Shown: piece after piece, positions 9,928-19,235 of the stretch
Layout of the letters: the number at the start of each line of letters is the position of its first letter
Position numbering within the stretch: the stretch's first letter is position 1
DNA from: Promethearchaeota archaeon
GTDB lineage: Archaea; Asgardarchaeota; Lokiarchaeia; Sigyniarchaeales; SOKP01
DNA: 44,642 nt
Direction: 5' to 3'
Assembly (NCBI GenBank): GCA_004524535.1
Contig: SDNY01000013.1
Span: 1 to 44,642, forward strand
Notes under the pieces: generated by a model
Seen by the model: only the letters and a program-made list of their open reading frames with translations
Database searches by the model: none
Told to the model about the DNA's origin: nothing
Program-made: the position numbers and the translations under genes

Positions 9928-11676
9928 ATGAGTTCCGCATATAACAAGATTTCAGAAGCTCTCTCTCAAAAATTTAAGGAAATTGTAGGGGATGATTACT
10001 TTTTCTCAGAATACGAAATTAGATGGACCTATGCATTTGGCGGTACAATTTTTAGAAAGGATTGGATACCTGATTTAATTTTAGTACCTCAAACTACTGA
10101 ACAAGTTTCTCAAATTTTAAAGTTAGCAAACGATAATAATATTCCAGTCACACCAAGAGGTAGTGCTACCAGTCTATCCGGTGGTCCTATGACACCCTAT
10201 AAAGGGATAAGTGTAGATCTAACTAAGATGAATAAAATTATTAAAATTAATATTGAGAACAACCTTGTAGAAACCGAAGCTGGCGTTATTTGTGATGATT
10301 TAAACGAAAAATTAAAACCACATGGCTATTTCTTTCCTCCTGATCCTGGTTCAAGCTCAGTAGCGACAATTGGTGGGATGGTTGCTACGAATGCTGGTGG
10401 TATTCAAGCGTTTAAATATGGCGTTACAAAAAATTATGTTTTACATTTAGAAGTTGTCCTACCGAATGGTAAAATAATGAATTTAGGCACAGACGTTTTA
10501 AAATCAGTCTCTTCATATAATTTAAAAGATTTATTTATTGGCTCTGAGGGAACCTTAGGAATTATTACAAAAGTAGGGCTTAGGATTATACCTCTCCCAA
10601 AAACTAGAAAATTAGGATTATTTATTTTTGATAATGTAGAAGATTTACAAAAGGCTTCAATTGAGATTCGCAAGAATGGGATTATACCCAATTTATTAGA
10701 GTTTATGGATAAACTTATATTAGAAGCAGTGACCGATTATTTAGGAGGAGAATTCGTAGATTTTCCGAATGGATATGTTCTCTTAGCCGAAGTTGACGGA
10801 GATAATCCTAAAGCGGTAGATGAAAACTTCTCTGTAATGTTTGATATAATTATACAGAATAAACCTATATTCCATAGAATTGCTAAAAACAGTAAGGAGC
10901 GAGAAAGATTGATTCTTGCCCGAAAAGCTAACCTTCCCGCTTTATCAAGAATAAAACCAACAACATGTGTCGAAGACTGTACGATTAAATTATCGGATTT
11001 CGCAGATGTAATTAAAAAGATCGAGAAGATTCCTGAAAGAATTAATGCGAAAAACATGCTTGTCGCTACTATCTGCCATATGGAGGGTAATTTGCATCCT
11101 ACCTTCTTATTTAATGAAAATGATGAACAGGATGTAAAAGATTTTGAAAAAGCTATTGATTATCTATATAAAGAGATTATAATTCCAGTTGGTGGCACAC
11201 TCACAGGCGAACACGGGATCGGAAAAATAAAGACGCCTTATCTCGAACTGGAGCATGGTTCTGAAGTTGTGGATATAATGAGGCAGATTAAGGAATTGTT
11301 TGATCCAAATAGAATTTTGAATCCCGGGATCGGTAAGGGAGATCAGCGCACTCTAGTGAAATCAGAACTGATAAGAAGTTTGAAGAATCAATCATATAAA
11401 ATCTTAGAGTTGAAGTGTATGAGATGCGGCTTTTGTATAGAAATATGTCCTTCGAGAATTAATTATTTGATTGAGCCCTATAGCCCAAGAGGTCGATTAA
11501 GCATTTTAAATGGTCTTGTCTATGGCGAGATTGAATTAAATGAGTTAGTCGTAGATATATTTCAAGCTTGCACACTTTGTGGACTCTGTTATGTAAAATG
11601 TCCTGCAGGAGTTCAGACTCATGAAATTTTTGAAAAAGCTAGGGAAATTATTCATAATCAAGGGGGAAAAGCATGA
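9928..11676 (+). CDS. FAD-binding (GlcD/D-lactate dehydrogenase-type) oxidoreductase fused to a 2x[4Fe-4S] ferredoxin-like tail
   Basis: 582 aa; PVTPRGSATSLSGGPMTPYKGISVDL, PPDPGSSSVATIGGMVATNAGG, GEHGIGKIK; C-terminal CMRCGFCIEICP and CTLCGLCYVKCP. Confidence 0.93.
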   Translation: MSSAYNKISEALSQKFKEIVGDDYFFSEYEIRWTYAFGGTIFRKDWIPDLILVPQTTEQVSQILKLANDNNIPVTPRGSATSLSGGPMTPYKGISVDLTKMNKIIKINIENNLVETEAGVICDDLNEKLKPHGYFFPPDPGSSSVATIGGMVATNAGGIQAFKYGVTKNYVLHLEVVLPNGKIMNLGTDVLKSVSSYNLKDLFIGSEGTLGIITKVGLRIIPLPKTRKLGLFIFDNVEDLQKASIEIRKNGIIPNLLEFMDKLILEAVTDYLGGEFVDFPNGYVLLAEVDGDNPKAVDENFSVMFDIIIQNKPIFHRIAKNSKERERLILARKANLPALSRIKPTTCVEDCTIKLSDFADVIKKIEKIPERINAKNMLVATICHMEGNLHPTFLFNENDEQDVKDFEKAIDYLYKEIIIPVGGTLTGEHGIGKIKTPYLELEHGSEVVDIMRQIKELFDPNRILNPGIGKGDQRTLVKSELIRSLKNQSYKILELKCMRCGFCIEICPSRINYLIEPYSPRGRLSILNGLVYGEIELNELVVDIFQACTLCGLCYVKCPAGVQTHEIFEKAREIIHNQGGKA

Positions 11677-12950
11677 AATTTGATTACGGAAAGGATGAAT
11701 TAGAAATAAATCTTGAATCATCATGGAATGTAACAGTCTTTAAACCTGAAGAACAACCAGCAATTCCGAATCCGGTTGAAGCTGTCAGAATAGCGATAAA
11801 AAATCCAATAGAAAGTAAGTCGCTTAAAAAAATATTAGAATCTAAGGAAAATATAAATCAAATCTGTATTGTGGTTTCAGATGCTACACGTCCTGTTCCC
11901 TCGCATTTGATTCTTGAAGGTTTAGTAGAGGAATTAAATGAATATGGAATAGATGATAATCAAATTATGGTATTAATCGCAACAGGACTACATAGACCTT
12001 CTCGAGAAGAAGAGCTTGAAAAAATTTTAGGGGAAAAGTTGAAAAATCGATTAAAAACAGTTGATCATGTCGCAACCGATCAAGGTTCTATGAAATTTCT
12101 GGGACTAGCAGCAGATAATACCCCTATTTTCATAAATAAGCATTATTGTGAGAGTGATTTTAAGATACTTACGGGATATGTAGAGCCCCATTTTTTTTTC
12201 GGATTTGCGGGGGGTCGAAAATCGATTATCCCAGGCATAGCTGGCGCAGTAACAATACAAGCAAATCATTCGGCAGAAAATATAGCTCATAAAACTTCTC
12301 GCTTTGGTTTTTATAAAAGGAATCCTATGCATAAACATGCCATGGAAGCAATGGAATTGGTAGGTGCTGATTTTATCATTAATGTGTGTATTAATGTGAA
12401 ACATCAAATATCAGTTGTTGCTGCGGGAAATCCAATAAAAGTCCATGAGACTTTAGTAAGATTTCAAAAAAGATTTCTGTTCAAGGAAATTACAGCTCCA
12501 TTTGACATCGTTGTGTGTGGAAATGGAGGATATCCCTTAGATCTCAATTTGTATCAAGCGGTTAAAAGCATGGCTATTGGAGAGATGGCAGTCAAAGAAG
12601 GAGGAACTATTATTTCTGTGAATGAATGTTCTGAGGGTGTTGGACAAGAAAAGTTTAAGGAACTCCTTTTTTCGGGGATGAATCCCAAGGAGATTTATGA
12701 TAAGATTCTAAATAAAGAAATTATCGTCCCAGATCAATGGGAAATTCAAGTTTTAGCAAGAGTATTGATGAAAGCGGAAATATATGTCATATCAAAGCTA
12801 AAAGAGAAAGAAATTGGAAATATTGGATTAAAATATGCAGAATCTGTCGAAGAGGCTATTAAATTAGGTTTACAAAAACATGGTATGGATGCCAAAATTC
12901 TGATCTTGCCAAATGGACCACAAGTGCTTCCTATATTGAAAATTAGTTAA
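11673..12950 (+). CDS. larA: LarA-family (nickel-dependent) lactate racemase
   Basis: 425 aa; DATRPVPSHLILE, ATGLHRPSREEE, GYVEPHFFFGFAGGRKSIIPGIAG; ATGA overlap with the preceding GlcD-like gene. Confidence 0.88.
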   Translation: MKFDYGKDELEINLESSWNVTVFKPEEQPAIPNPVEAVRIAIKNPIESKSLKKILESKENINQICIVVSDATRPVPSHLILEGLVEELNEYGIDDNQIMVLIATGLHRPSREEELEKILGEKLKNRLKTVDHVATDQGSMKFLGLAADNTPIFINKHYCESDFKILTGYVEPHFFFGFAGGRKSIIPGIAGAVTIQANHSAENIAHKTSRFGFYKRNPMHKHAMEAMELVGADFIINVCINVKHQISVVAAGNPIKVHETLVRFQKRFLFKEITAPFDIVVCGNGGYPLDLNLYQAVKSMAIGEMAVKEGGTIISVNECSEGVGQEKFKELLFSGMNPKEIYDKILNKEIIVPDQWEIQVLARVLMKAEIYVISKLKEKEIGNIGLKYAESVEEAIKLGLQKHGMDAKILILPNGPQVLPILKIS

Positions 12951-12961
12951 AATATTTAATT

Positions 12962-13576
12962 TTACCATTCTGAAAAGAACTTTTCTTTAGAAAAATCTCG
13001 TTTTAAAGGCTTTCCTGTAAGCATTGTATAATATCTCAACATTGCAGATTGTTCTGCTCCAGTAACGTTTTGGAGGGCATCATATAGAGTATTCCCCTTA
13101 GCAAATACTCCATGGGCTCTTACAACCACAATAGGATAATTTTTCAACATAGGAGGGACTTCTCGCGCCGCATCTGTAGGCCCCGCGGGATTATCTACCT
13201 CAATAACAGGTATTTTTCTATACATATAAATTCCCTCTGCATCAAGACAAGTAATCTCGTCTTCTATCAGCGATAAAATAACGCAAAAAGGATTATGAGC
13301 ATGAATCACGGCCATTGCATCTGTATTTAAATAAATTTGTCGATGTACATTCGTCTCTGTGCTAGATAGCATAATTCCAGAATCTTGAGTATAGAGATCA
13401 GTCTCAATTATATCTTCAGGCTCTAGAAAACCGAGCATGGCACCCCTTCTTTTAATAAGGATCTTCCCTCCAGCCCTCATACTAATATTACCTGAATGGG
13501 ACGTATTATATCTGTGATCAGTTAATACTTTGCCTACAATTTTAAATTGCTTAAACGTTTCTGGATCGAGATTCAT
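12962..13576 (-). CDS. fucA: Class II aldolase, L-fuculose-1-phosphate aldolase-like
   Basis: 204 aa; HNTSHSGNISMR-type N-term, metal-binding HAHNPF and RAHGVFAKG. Confidence 0.88.
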   Translation of the reverse strand: MNLDPETFKQFKIVGKVLTDHRYNTSHSGNISMRAGGKILIKRRGAMLGFLEPEDIIETDLYTQDSGIMLSSTETNVHRQIYLNTDAMAVIHAHNPFCVILSLIEDEITCLDAEGIYMYRKIPVIEVDNPAGPTDAAREVPPMLKNYPIVVVRAHGVFAKGNTLYDALQNVTGAEQSAMLRYYTMLTGKPLKRDFSKEKFFSEW

Positions 13577-13613
13577 TTTTTGTCACTCAAACTAAAATAT
13601 ATAAATTCTGAAC

Positions 13614-15413
13614 TTAAATTAATCTTTTTAATGATAATTTTTCTAATAAACTGTCAGTAGGGATTCCATTTTCATCCCAATTTCTTACTTTATAATACTC
13701 ATCAATTAAATCATCGAGAGGGACAACTCTCCCTTTCGAGGGACCATCTTGTAATGGAGTTTCTAGAAACCTTTTTGGAAGGATATCATCTTTTCTCGAA
13801 AATCCTTCTCTTACGTTAAAAAGTCGCTCTAAAGTATAAATTCTTTCGCCAATGGTGATTAGATCTGTTATTGAAATTTTTCGATCTAATAGAGTGCTTA
13901 AAAATCGAGCAGTGAATTCGAAACCTAATGCATATCCCACAAACTTGCAAATGACTAATGAATCTTCCACTGCGCTCTGATTTTGCTTTAAAAATAACAG
14001 ATCTGATTTACCTCGAACAGAAAATCTATCGATTTTTTTAGGAGCTCCCAAAACTTCTAATGCGACTAAAAATCCCGTTAAGTGGCAGGCCCCGCGTGAA
14101 CTTACAGCATAATTTAGTGCATGACCAAATGCACCTCGGGGATCATATGCCGGAATTTCCATTCCCTTAACCTGCATTGCATAATCTTGAGCATTATATT
14201 TTCTAGAAAATCTTAGAGATCCTTCAGCTAATTCTTCTCCTATGCCTTTTCTCAGAGAAATCTGCTCAATTAATTCACATAAAATATCTTTATTTCCAAA
14301 AGTTAAAGAATCTTGTTTTATCAATCCTTTTTGTTGTAATTCCATAGCACACGCAATAGTCGCTCCAGTAGACATTGTATCCAAACCATAGTCATTACAT
14401 AAATAATTTGCATGAGTGATTGTTTTTAAATCAAAAATTCCTGTTAATGGTCCTAAGGCCCAGAGAGATTCGTATTCTGGACCTTTTCCACTCAGCTCTC
14501 CAGTGTTTGTCATTCTACCACATCTAATTATGCAGTTATAACACCCCTCGCTTTGTTCTAAAAATCTCTCCCTTAATCGTTCCCCACTTACTAAGTCTAT
14601 CTTTTCAGGTTCTGTATATGCGAATTGATAATTTTTAACGGGAAACATCCCAAATGAATTAATAACTTTAACTAAGGCTGCAGTTCCAAATAATGCCAGA
14701 CCTTGAGATGTGATAGGTACAACTTTAATTTTATCTCTGGCTACAATCGCTAACTTTTTCATATATTCTTTATTTTTAACGGGAAATTTGAGCGTACCGT
14801 TTTTCACGACAATAGCTTTTATATTTTTTGAACCCATTACAGCCCCTACGCCACCTCTACCAAAGGCTCTATGAGCTTGGTTCATAATAGCGGAAAATTT
14901 TACTAAGTTCTCACCAGCTGGTCCAATACATAATACTTGACAATTTTTTCCTTCCATTTGTTGAATCTTTTTTAAGGTTTCGGATGTCTTGAGGCCCCAT
15001 AAATTTTCAGCATCATTGATTTCAACTTTATCATATCCATCTATTACAATGTATCCTTTATTATCAGAAGAAAGTGCCCCTTTGATAAACAAACAATCAT
15101 ACCCACATCGTTTGAAATAGGGCCCCCAAAATCCACCTGAATTTGAGTGGAATATTGTATTAGTTAGGGGTGATTTTGTTACTAAAGAGAATCTTCCACT
15201 AGTTGGAGCAATAGTTCCAGTAAGAGGTCCTACAGAAAAAATCAATGGATTCAGTTTTGATAAAGGATCAGTTTTAGCTTTAGCTAAATAATCAGAGAGT
15301 AATTTAATACCTAATCCTCTACCTCCTAAAAAGTCAGAAAAAATCTCTTCTTCAATTGGTGTTTCAGAAACCTTTTTTGAATCTAAGTCAATATTTAAAA
15401 TTTTATTATTCAT
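13614..15413 (-). CDS. Aldehyde:ferredoxin oxidoreductase (tungsten-dependent AOR family)
   Basis: 599 aa; FLGGRGLGIKLL, GGFWGPYFKRCGYD, AFGRGGVGAVMGSKNIKAI, CYNCIIRCGR (CxxCxxxC) with distal Cys in DSLVICKF. Confidence 0.95.
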   Translation of the reverse strand: MNNKILNIDLDSKKVSETPIEEEIFSDFLGGRGLGIKLLSDYLAKAKTDPLSKLNPLIFSVGPLTGTIAPTSGRFSLVTKSPLTNTIFHSNSGGFWGPYFKRCGYDCLFIKGALSSDNKGYIVIDGYDKVEINDAENLWGLKTSETLKKIQQMEGKNCQVLCIGPAGENLVKFSAIMNQAHRAFGRGGVGAVMGSKNIKAIVVKNGTLKFPVKNKEYMKKLAIVARDKIKVVPITSQGLALFGTAALVKVINSFGMFPVKNYQFAYTEPEKIDLVSGERLRERFLEQSEGCYNCIIRCGRMTNTGELSGKGPEYESLWALGPLTGIFDLKTITHANYLCNDYGLDTMSTGATIACAMELQQKGLIKQDSLTFGNKDILCELIEQISLRKGIGEELAEGSLRFSRKYNAQDYAMQVKGMEIPAYDPRGAFGHALNYAVSSRGACHLTGFLVALEVLGAPKKIDRFSVRGKSDLLFLKQNQSAVEDSLVICKFVGYALGFEFTARFLSTLLDRKISITDLITIGERIYTLERLFNVREGFSRKDDILPKRFLETPLQDGPSKGRVVPLDDLIDEYYKVRNWDENGIPTDSLLEKLSLKRLI

Positions 15414-15484
15414 TTAACTGTTTAATAAAAAATTACTTTAAATATTAAAATTCGTTAAAAAACATTAATCCGAATTATTTTAAA

Positions 15485-15501
15485 TTAGTTTTAAAAACTA
15501 A
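15485..15501. promoter_or_regulatory. Palindrome TTAGTTTT-A-AAAACTAA immediately upstream of the kinase gene
   Basis: Perfect 8-bp arms, 1-nt spacer, 16 nt before the TTG start at 15518; inside the divergent AOR/kinase gap. Confidence 0.4.
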
Positions 15502-15517
15502 ATAGGAAAAATAAATC

Positions 15518-17008
15518 TTGAAATTTCTTGCGGTTGACCTTGGAGCTAGCTCTGGAAGAGTAATTCTTGGTACACTCAGCGAAAGCAAGAAATTGAGTCT
15601 AGAAGAGATATATCGGTTTCCTAATGAAGGAATCCAGGTCAAAAACGAGCTACATTGGGATGTCCCGAATTTATTCAATGAAATAAAGAATGCTATAACT
15701 AAATATGTTAAAAAATATGGAGCTGATTTAAATTCTATAGGAGTTGATACTTGGGGTGTAAATTTTATCCTTTTAGACAAGGATGATAGATTTTTAAGTC
15801 CAATGTATCATTATCGGGATAAAAGGACTGTAGGAATGCTCGAAAAAATGTTTAAAGTAGTCCCGAAAGAGGAAATTTTTAAGCAGACCGGTATTCAATT
15901 CCTAGAACTTAATAGTTCAACTCAGCTTTTTTCTATGGTATATAATAAATCACCTCGTCTTCCTTTGACTAAAACCATAATTATGTTTCCTGATTATATC
16001 AATTATTTATTATCGGGAATTATAGCCTGTGAATTTTCTGACGCAACAACAACTCAGCTTTATAATCCAGTGAAAAAAGAATGGGCTTATGATTTAATAA
16101 AACGCTTAGGTCTCAATCCGGAGTGGTTTATTAAAGTTATATCTGGAGGAACCATTCTTGGTCCTATTAAAAAGGATGTGGCTGATGAAGTTGGGCTTAG
16201 TAGCGACACTAAGATTATTGCACCTCTTACCCATGATACGGGATCCGCTTATGTAAGCGTGCCAGTAGATATGAATAAGTATTTTGAGGGGGATTTTGGG
16301 ATTCTCAGTTCTGGTACATGGAGTGTGTTAGGCGTAGAGTTAAAGGAACCTTTAATTAATGATAAAGTCCTTAAATATAATTATTCTAATGAGGGAGGGT
16401 TTAACGGAACCATTCGATTTTTGAAAAATATCACGGGTATGTGGTTAATCCAAGAATGCAAAAAGATCTGGGAAAAGGAAAATATAAAATTAGATTGGGA
16501 TAAAATTGCATTTGAAGCTGAGAATGCAGATGGATTTCAATCTTTTATAAATCCAGATGATCATAGCTTCTTAGCACCCTCCAATATGATTCAGGCAATT
16601 CAAAAATACTGTAGATCTACAAATCAGAAAGTTCCTGAGACCATTGGAGAAATCTCTAGAACGATTTTTGAATCAATTGCCTTTAAATATAAACAAGTTG
16701 TTGAGAATCTGGAAGATATTATTGAAAAGAAACTGAAAATCCTCTATATGATTGGCGGAGGCAGTCAACATAATTTACTAAATCAATTTACAGCAAATGT
16801 ATTAAATATTCCTGTAAATGCGGGACCATCAGAAGCAACAATAATAGGTAATATATTGGTTCAAGCCTTAGCGTTAGGAGCAGTGGAAGATTTAATTGAA
16901 ATAAGAGAGATTGTTAGAAATTCGTTTGATATCAACTCTTTTTTACCTAAACATCATAAAAAATGGAATGACGCTTATTATTCTTTTTTAGATATAATAA
17001 ATCATTAA
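15518..17008 (+). CDS. rhaB: Rhamnulokinase/fuculokinase-family FGGY sugar kinase
   Basis: 496 aa (TTG start); DLGASSGRVILG, SIGVDTWGVNFILLD, THDTGSAYVSVP, MIGGGSQHNLLNQFTANVLNIPV. Confidence 0.9.
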   Translation: MKFLAVDLGASSGRVILGTLSESKKLSLEEIYRFPNEGIQVKNELHWDVPNLFNEIKNAITKYVKKYGADLNSIGVDTWGVNFILLDKDDRFLSPMYHYRDKRTVGMLEKMFKVVPKEEIFKQTGIQFLELNSSTQLFSMVYNKSPRLPLTKTIIMFPDYINYLLSGIIACEFSDATTTQLYNPVKKEWAYDLIKRLGLNPEWFIKVISGGTILGPIKKDVADEVGLSSDTKIIAPLTHDTGSAYVSVPVDMNKYFEGDFGILSSGTWSVLGVELKEPLINDKVLKYNYSNEGGFNGTIRFLKNITGMWLIQECKKIWEKENIKLDWDKIAFEAENADGFQSFINPDDHSFLAPSNMIQAIQKYCRSTNQKVPETIGEISRTIFESIAFKYKQVVENLEDIIEKKLKILYMIGGGSQHNLLNQFTANVLNIPVNAGPSEATIIGNILVQALALGAVEDLIEIREIVRNSFDINSFLPKHHKKWNDAYYSFLDIINH

Positions 17009-17016
17009 TGGATATA

Positions 17017-18288
17017 TTATGATTTATCTCGAGTATTAAGGATTTTATTTTCGTAGGATTCAATTTCTTTTATCCATTCTTTACCTATAGGAACATCGTT
17101 GCTTAAACAAAAGTAATCCCAAACTGCACCAAAAGGCATGGTTTTGCACTCCTCTAATAGTGCTAATCTTTGAAAATATTGCCCATTATCTTCATATTCT
17201 TGCAACAAATCTATGGGCTGAAGCAACGCATATAAAATACTTTTTTGTGTGGCGCGTGCTCCAATAACCCAAGCACCTATACGGTTTATTGAAGCATCAA
17301 AAAAGTCTAAAGCGAGGTGAATTCGTTCCATTTGTCTACTTCTCACTATTTCTTCAGCCAGGTGAATAATTTCATCATTTAAAATCGGAACATGGTCGCT
17401 GTCCCATCGAATTCCGCGACTGATATGTAAGAGTATTCCTTTAACAAATGGTAAAATCGCAGAGATCTTATCACCCACTGATTCTGTTGGATGAAAATGT
17501 CCTGTGTCAATAGTGAGTAGTGTATTATTCGCTATCGCATAACTTAAATAAAATTCATGGCTCCCCACTACATAAGCTTCACTTCCTATCCCAAAGAGCT
17601 TGCCTTCTAAAGAATCTATCATTTGAGAATCAGGATATTTCTTCTTTAAAATCTCATCTAATGATTTTTTGAGCAAGATTCGATGACCTGATCGATCAAC
17701 TGGGATATCTTTCATACCATCAGGAATCCAAAGATTATGGATACATGAGCTTCCTAACTTTTTTCCCATTTCAGCACTGATTTCCCGGCATTTTTTAACA
17801 TGCTCAATCCAAAATTCCCTAATTTCTTTGTTTTTACTGCTGAGGGTGAATCCATCATTAGATTTTGGATGGGAGAATAAAGTTGAATTAAAATCTAATT
17901 TAATATTAATATCTTTAGCCCATTCTATCCAACTTTGAAAATATTCTGGAGTAACCTCGTTTCTTTCAACAAATTTACCCCCAAAATCTCCATAAGATTC
18001 ATGCAATGAAAATCGATGACTCCCTGGTACTAAAGAAAGTACTTTTTCGAAATCTTGCCGAAGTTCACTAATTGTCCTTGCTTTACCAGGGTAATTTCCT
18101 GTCGCTTGGATTCCTCCTCCTGAAATCTCAGCATTTGGTCTTTCAAATCCCCCAACATCATCACCCTGCCAACAAGGAATAGAAATTTGAATCTCTTTTA
18201 ATTGGTTAAGGATTTTATCCGTATCAATACCGAATTCCAAATATTGTTTATTAGCGTTGCTATAATATCTTTCAATCTTTTCTCTCAA
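17017..18288 (-). CDS. rhaA: L-rhamnose isomerase
   Basis: 423 aa; ISIPCWQGDDVGGFE, GIQATGNYPGKAR, NLWIPDGMKDIPVDR, DTGHFHPTE, DFFDASINRIGAWVIGARATQKSIL; close to E. coli-type RhaA. Confidence 0.96.
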   Translation of the reverse strand: MREKIERYYSNANKQYLEFGIDTDKILNQLKEIQISIPCWQGDDVGGFERPNAEISGGGIQATGNYPGKARTISELRQDFEKVLSLVPGSHRFSLHESYGDFGGKFVERNEVTPEYFQSWIEWAKDINIKLDFNSTLFSHPKSNDGFTLSSKNKEIREFWIEHVKKCREISAEMGKKLGSSCIHNLWIPDGMKDIPVDRSGHRILLKKSLDEILKKKYPDSQMIDSLEGKLFGIGSEAYVVGSHEFYLSYAIANNTLLTIDTGHFHPTESVGDKISAILPFVKGILLHISRGIRWDSDHVPILNDEIIHLAEEIVRSRQMERIHLALDFFDASINRIGAWVIGARATQKSILYALLQPIDLLQEYEDNGQYFQRLALLEECKTMPFGAVWDYFCLSNDVPIGKEWIKEIESYENKILNTRDKS

Positions 18289-18348
18289 GGTTTTTCACTT
18301 CGAACCTTCCTATTTTAAGAAAAATTCACTATTTATTAATTTACTGTA

Positions 18349-18378
18349 GAATTTGTATTATTTATTTTTTACAAATTC
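18349..18378. repeat. Inverted repeat GAATTTGTA-N12-TACAAATTC
   Basis: Perfect 9-bp arms between the end of the 18387-19235 gene and the start of rhaA (both minus strand); could be a terminator hairpin or an operator. Confidence 0.4.
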
Positions 18379-18386
18379 AAAAAATC

Positions 18387-19235
18387 CTATAGTTGATTAT
18401 TTAATTTAAATTGTTTAAAAATCTGAGATCTTTGCTTTTGCATTGAATCATTTAAATAAGATTCATAGAGATAAAAACTTAGGATAACAATTACTACTAA
18501 TATTGAAATAGCAATGAAAACATAAACAGGTATTATTTCAATAAAAATTATTAATGACAAGAAAATTCCAATAAAAGAGATTACTAATAATTTTAATGAC
18601 GAATTCATGTTTTTTCTATACTTTAATCCCAAATTCTCTAAATTTGTTAATTTTTCATAATCAATATTCTTGATACTATAACAAATATTTGATTCTTTAA
18701 ACTTATTAGCCCATTCGGAACGTTTAATTGACATAATTACTCCTATTGATGGATAATATTCAAAAAAGAGATTCTTTCTGATCATTAAGTTTTTATTGGT
18801 TTCTTTTCTGTCTTGATATATAAATCCAGATAGACCTACTCCAACACTAATTGCAGTCATGATAAAAGCTAATAGCACTATTCTTGAAGTAAAGTATATA
18901 TTAATAAAAATAATAAAAGGTAAGAAACACATAAGAAAAACTGATAATAAACCGGTTATAATTGATTTTATTTTGTTTATAGAATGTTTTTCACAAAAAT
19001 AAATCCTTAGAGAATTACGATAAACACTATAATCTCTTCTATTCGGAAAAACATAATATCTGGGTTTAATTTTTAATGAATTATCCGCATCCTTGCTTCC
19101 GCATATTGGACAGATTATTGGAATATCAATATATTTATTGATGTATTGATAAGATTGTCTATTCTTTATTGGATCGGGTAAATATAATAATTCAAATCCA
19201 TTTTTTTCCGTTGTTGATTTATAAGCTATTTTCAT
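18387..19235 (-). CDS. Zinc-ribbon-containing integral membrane protein (paralog A)
   Basis: 282 aa; CPICGSKDAD plus FCEKH, several hydrophobic segments; conserved IKRSEWANKFKESN. Confidence 0.75.
   Translation of the reverse strand: MKIAYKSTTEKNGFELLYLPDPIKNRQSYQYINKYIDIPIICPICGSKDADNSLKIKPRYYVFPNRRDYSVYRNSLRIYFCEKHSINKIKSIITGLLSVFLMCFLPFIIFINIYFTSRIVLLAFIMTAISVGVGLSGFIYQDRKETNKNLMIRKNLFFEYYPSIGVIMSIKRSEWANKFKESNICYSIKNIDYEKLTNLENLGLKYRKNMNSSLKLLVISFIGIFLSLIIFIEIIPVYVFIAISILVVIVILSFYLYESYLNDSMQKQRSQIFKQFKLNNQL

Noticed and set aside
7943-18288. Bacterial microcompartment-type fucose/rhamnose locus (as in Planctomycetes/Clostridia)
   Set aside because: No BMC shell proteins, propanediol dehydratase or lactaldehyde reductase genes were recognised in the window.
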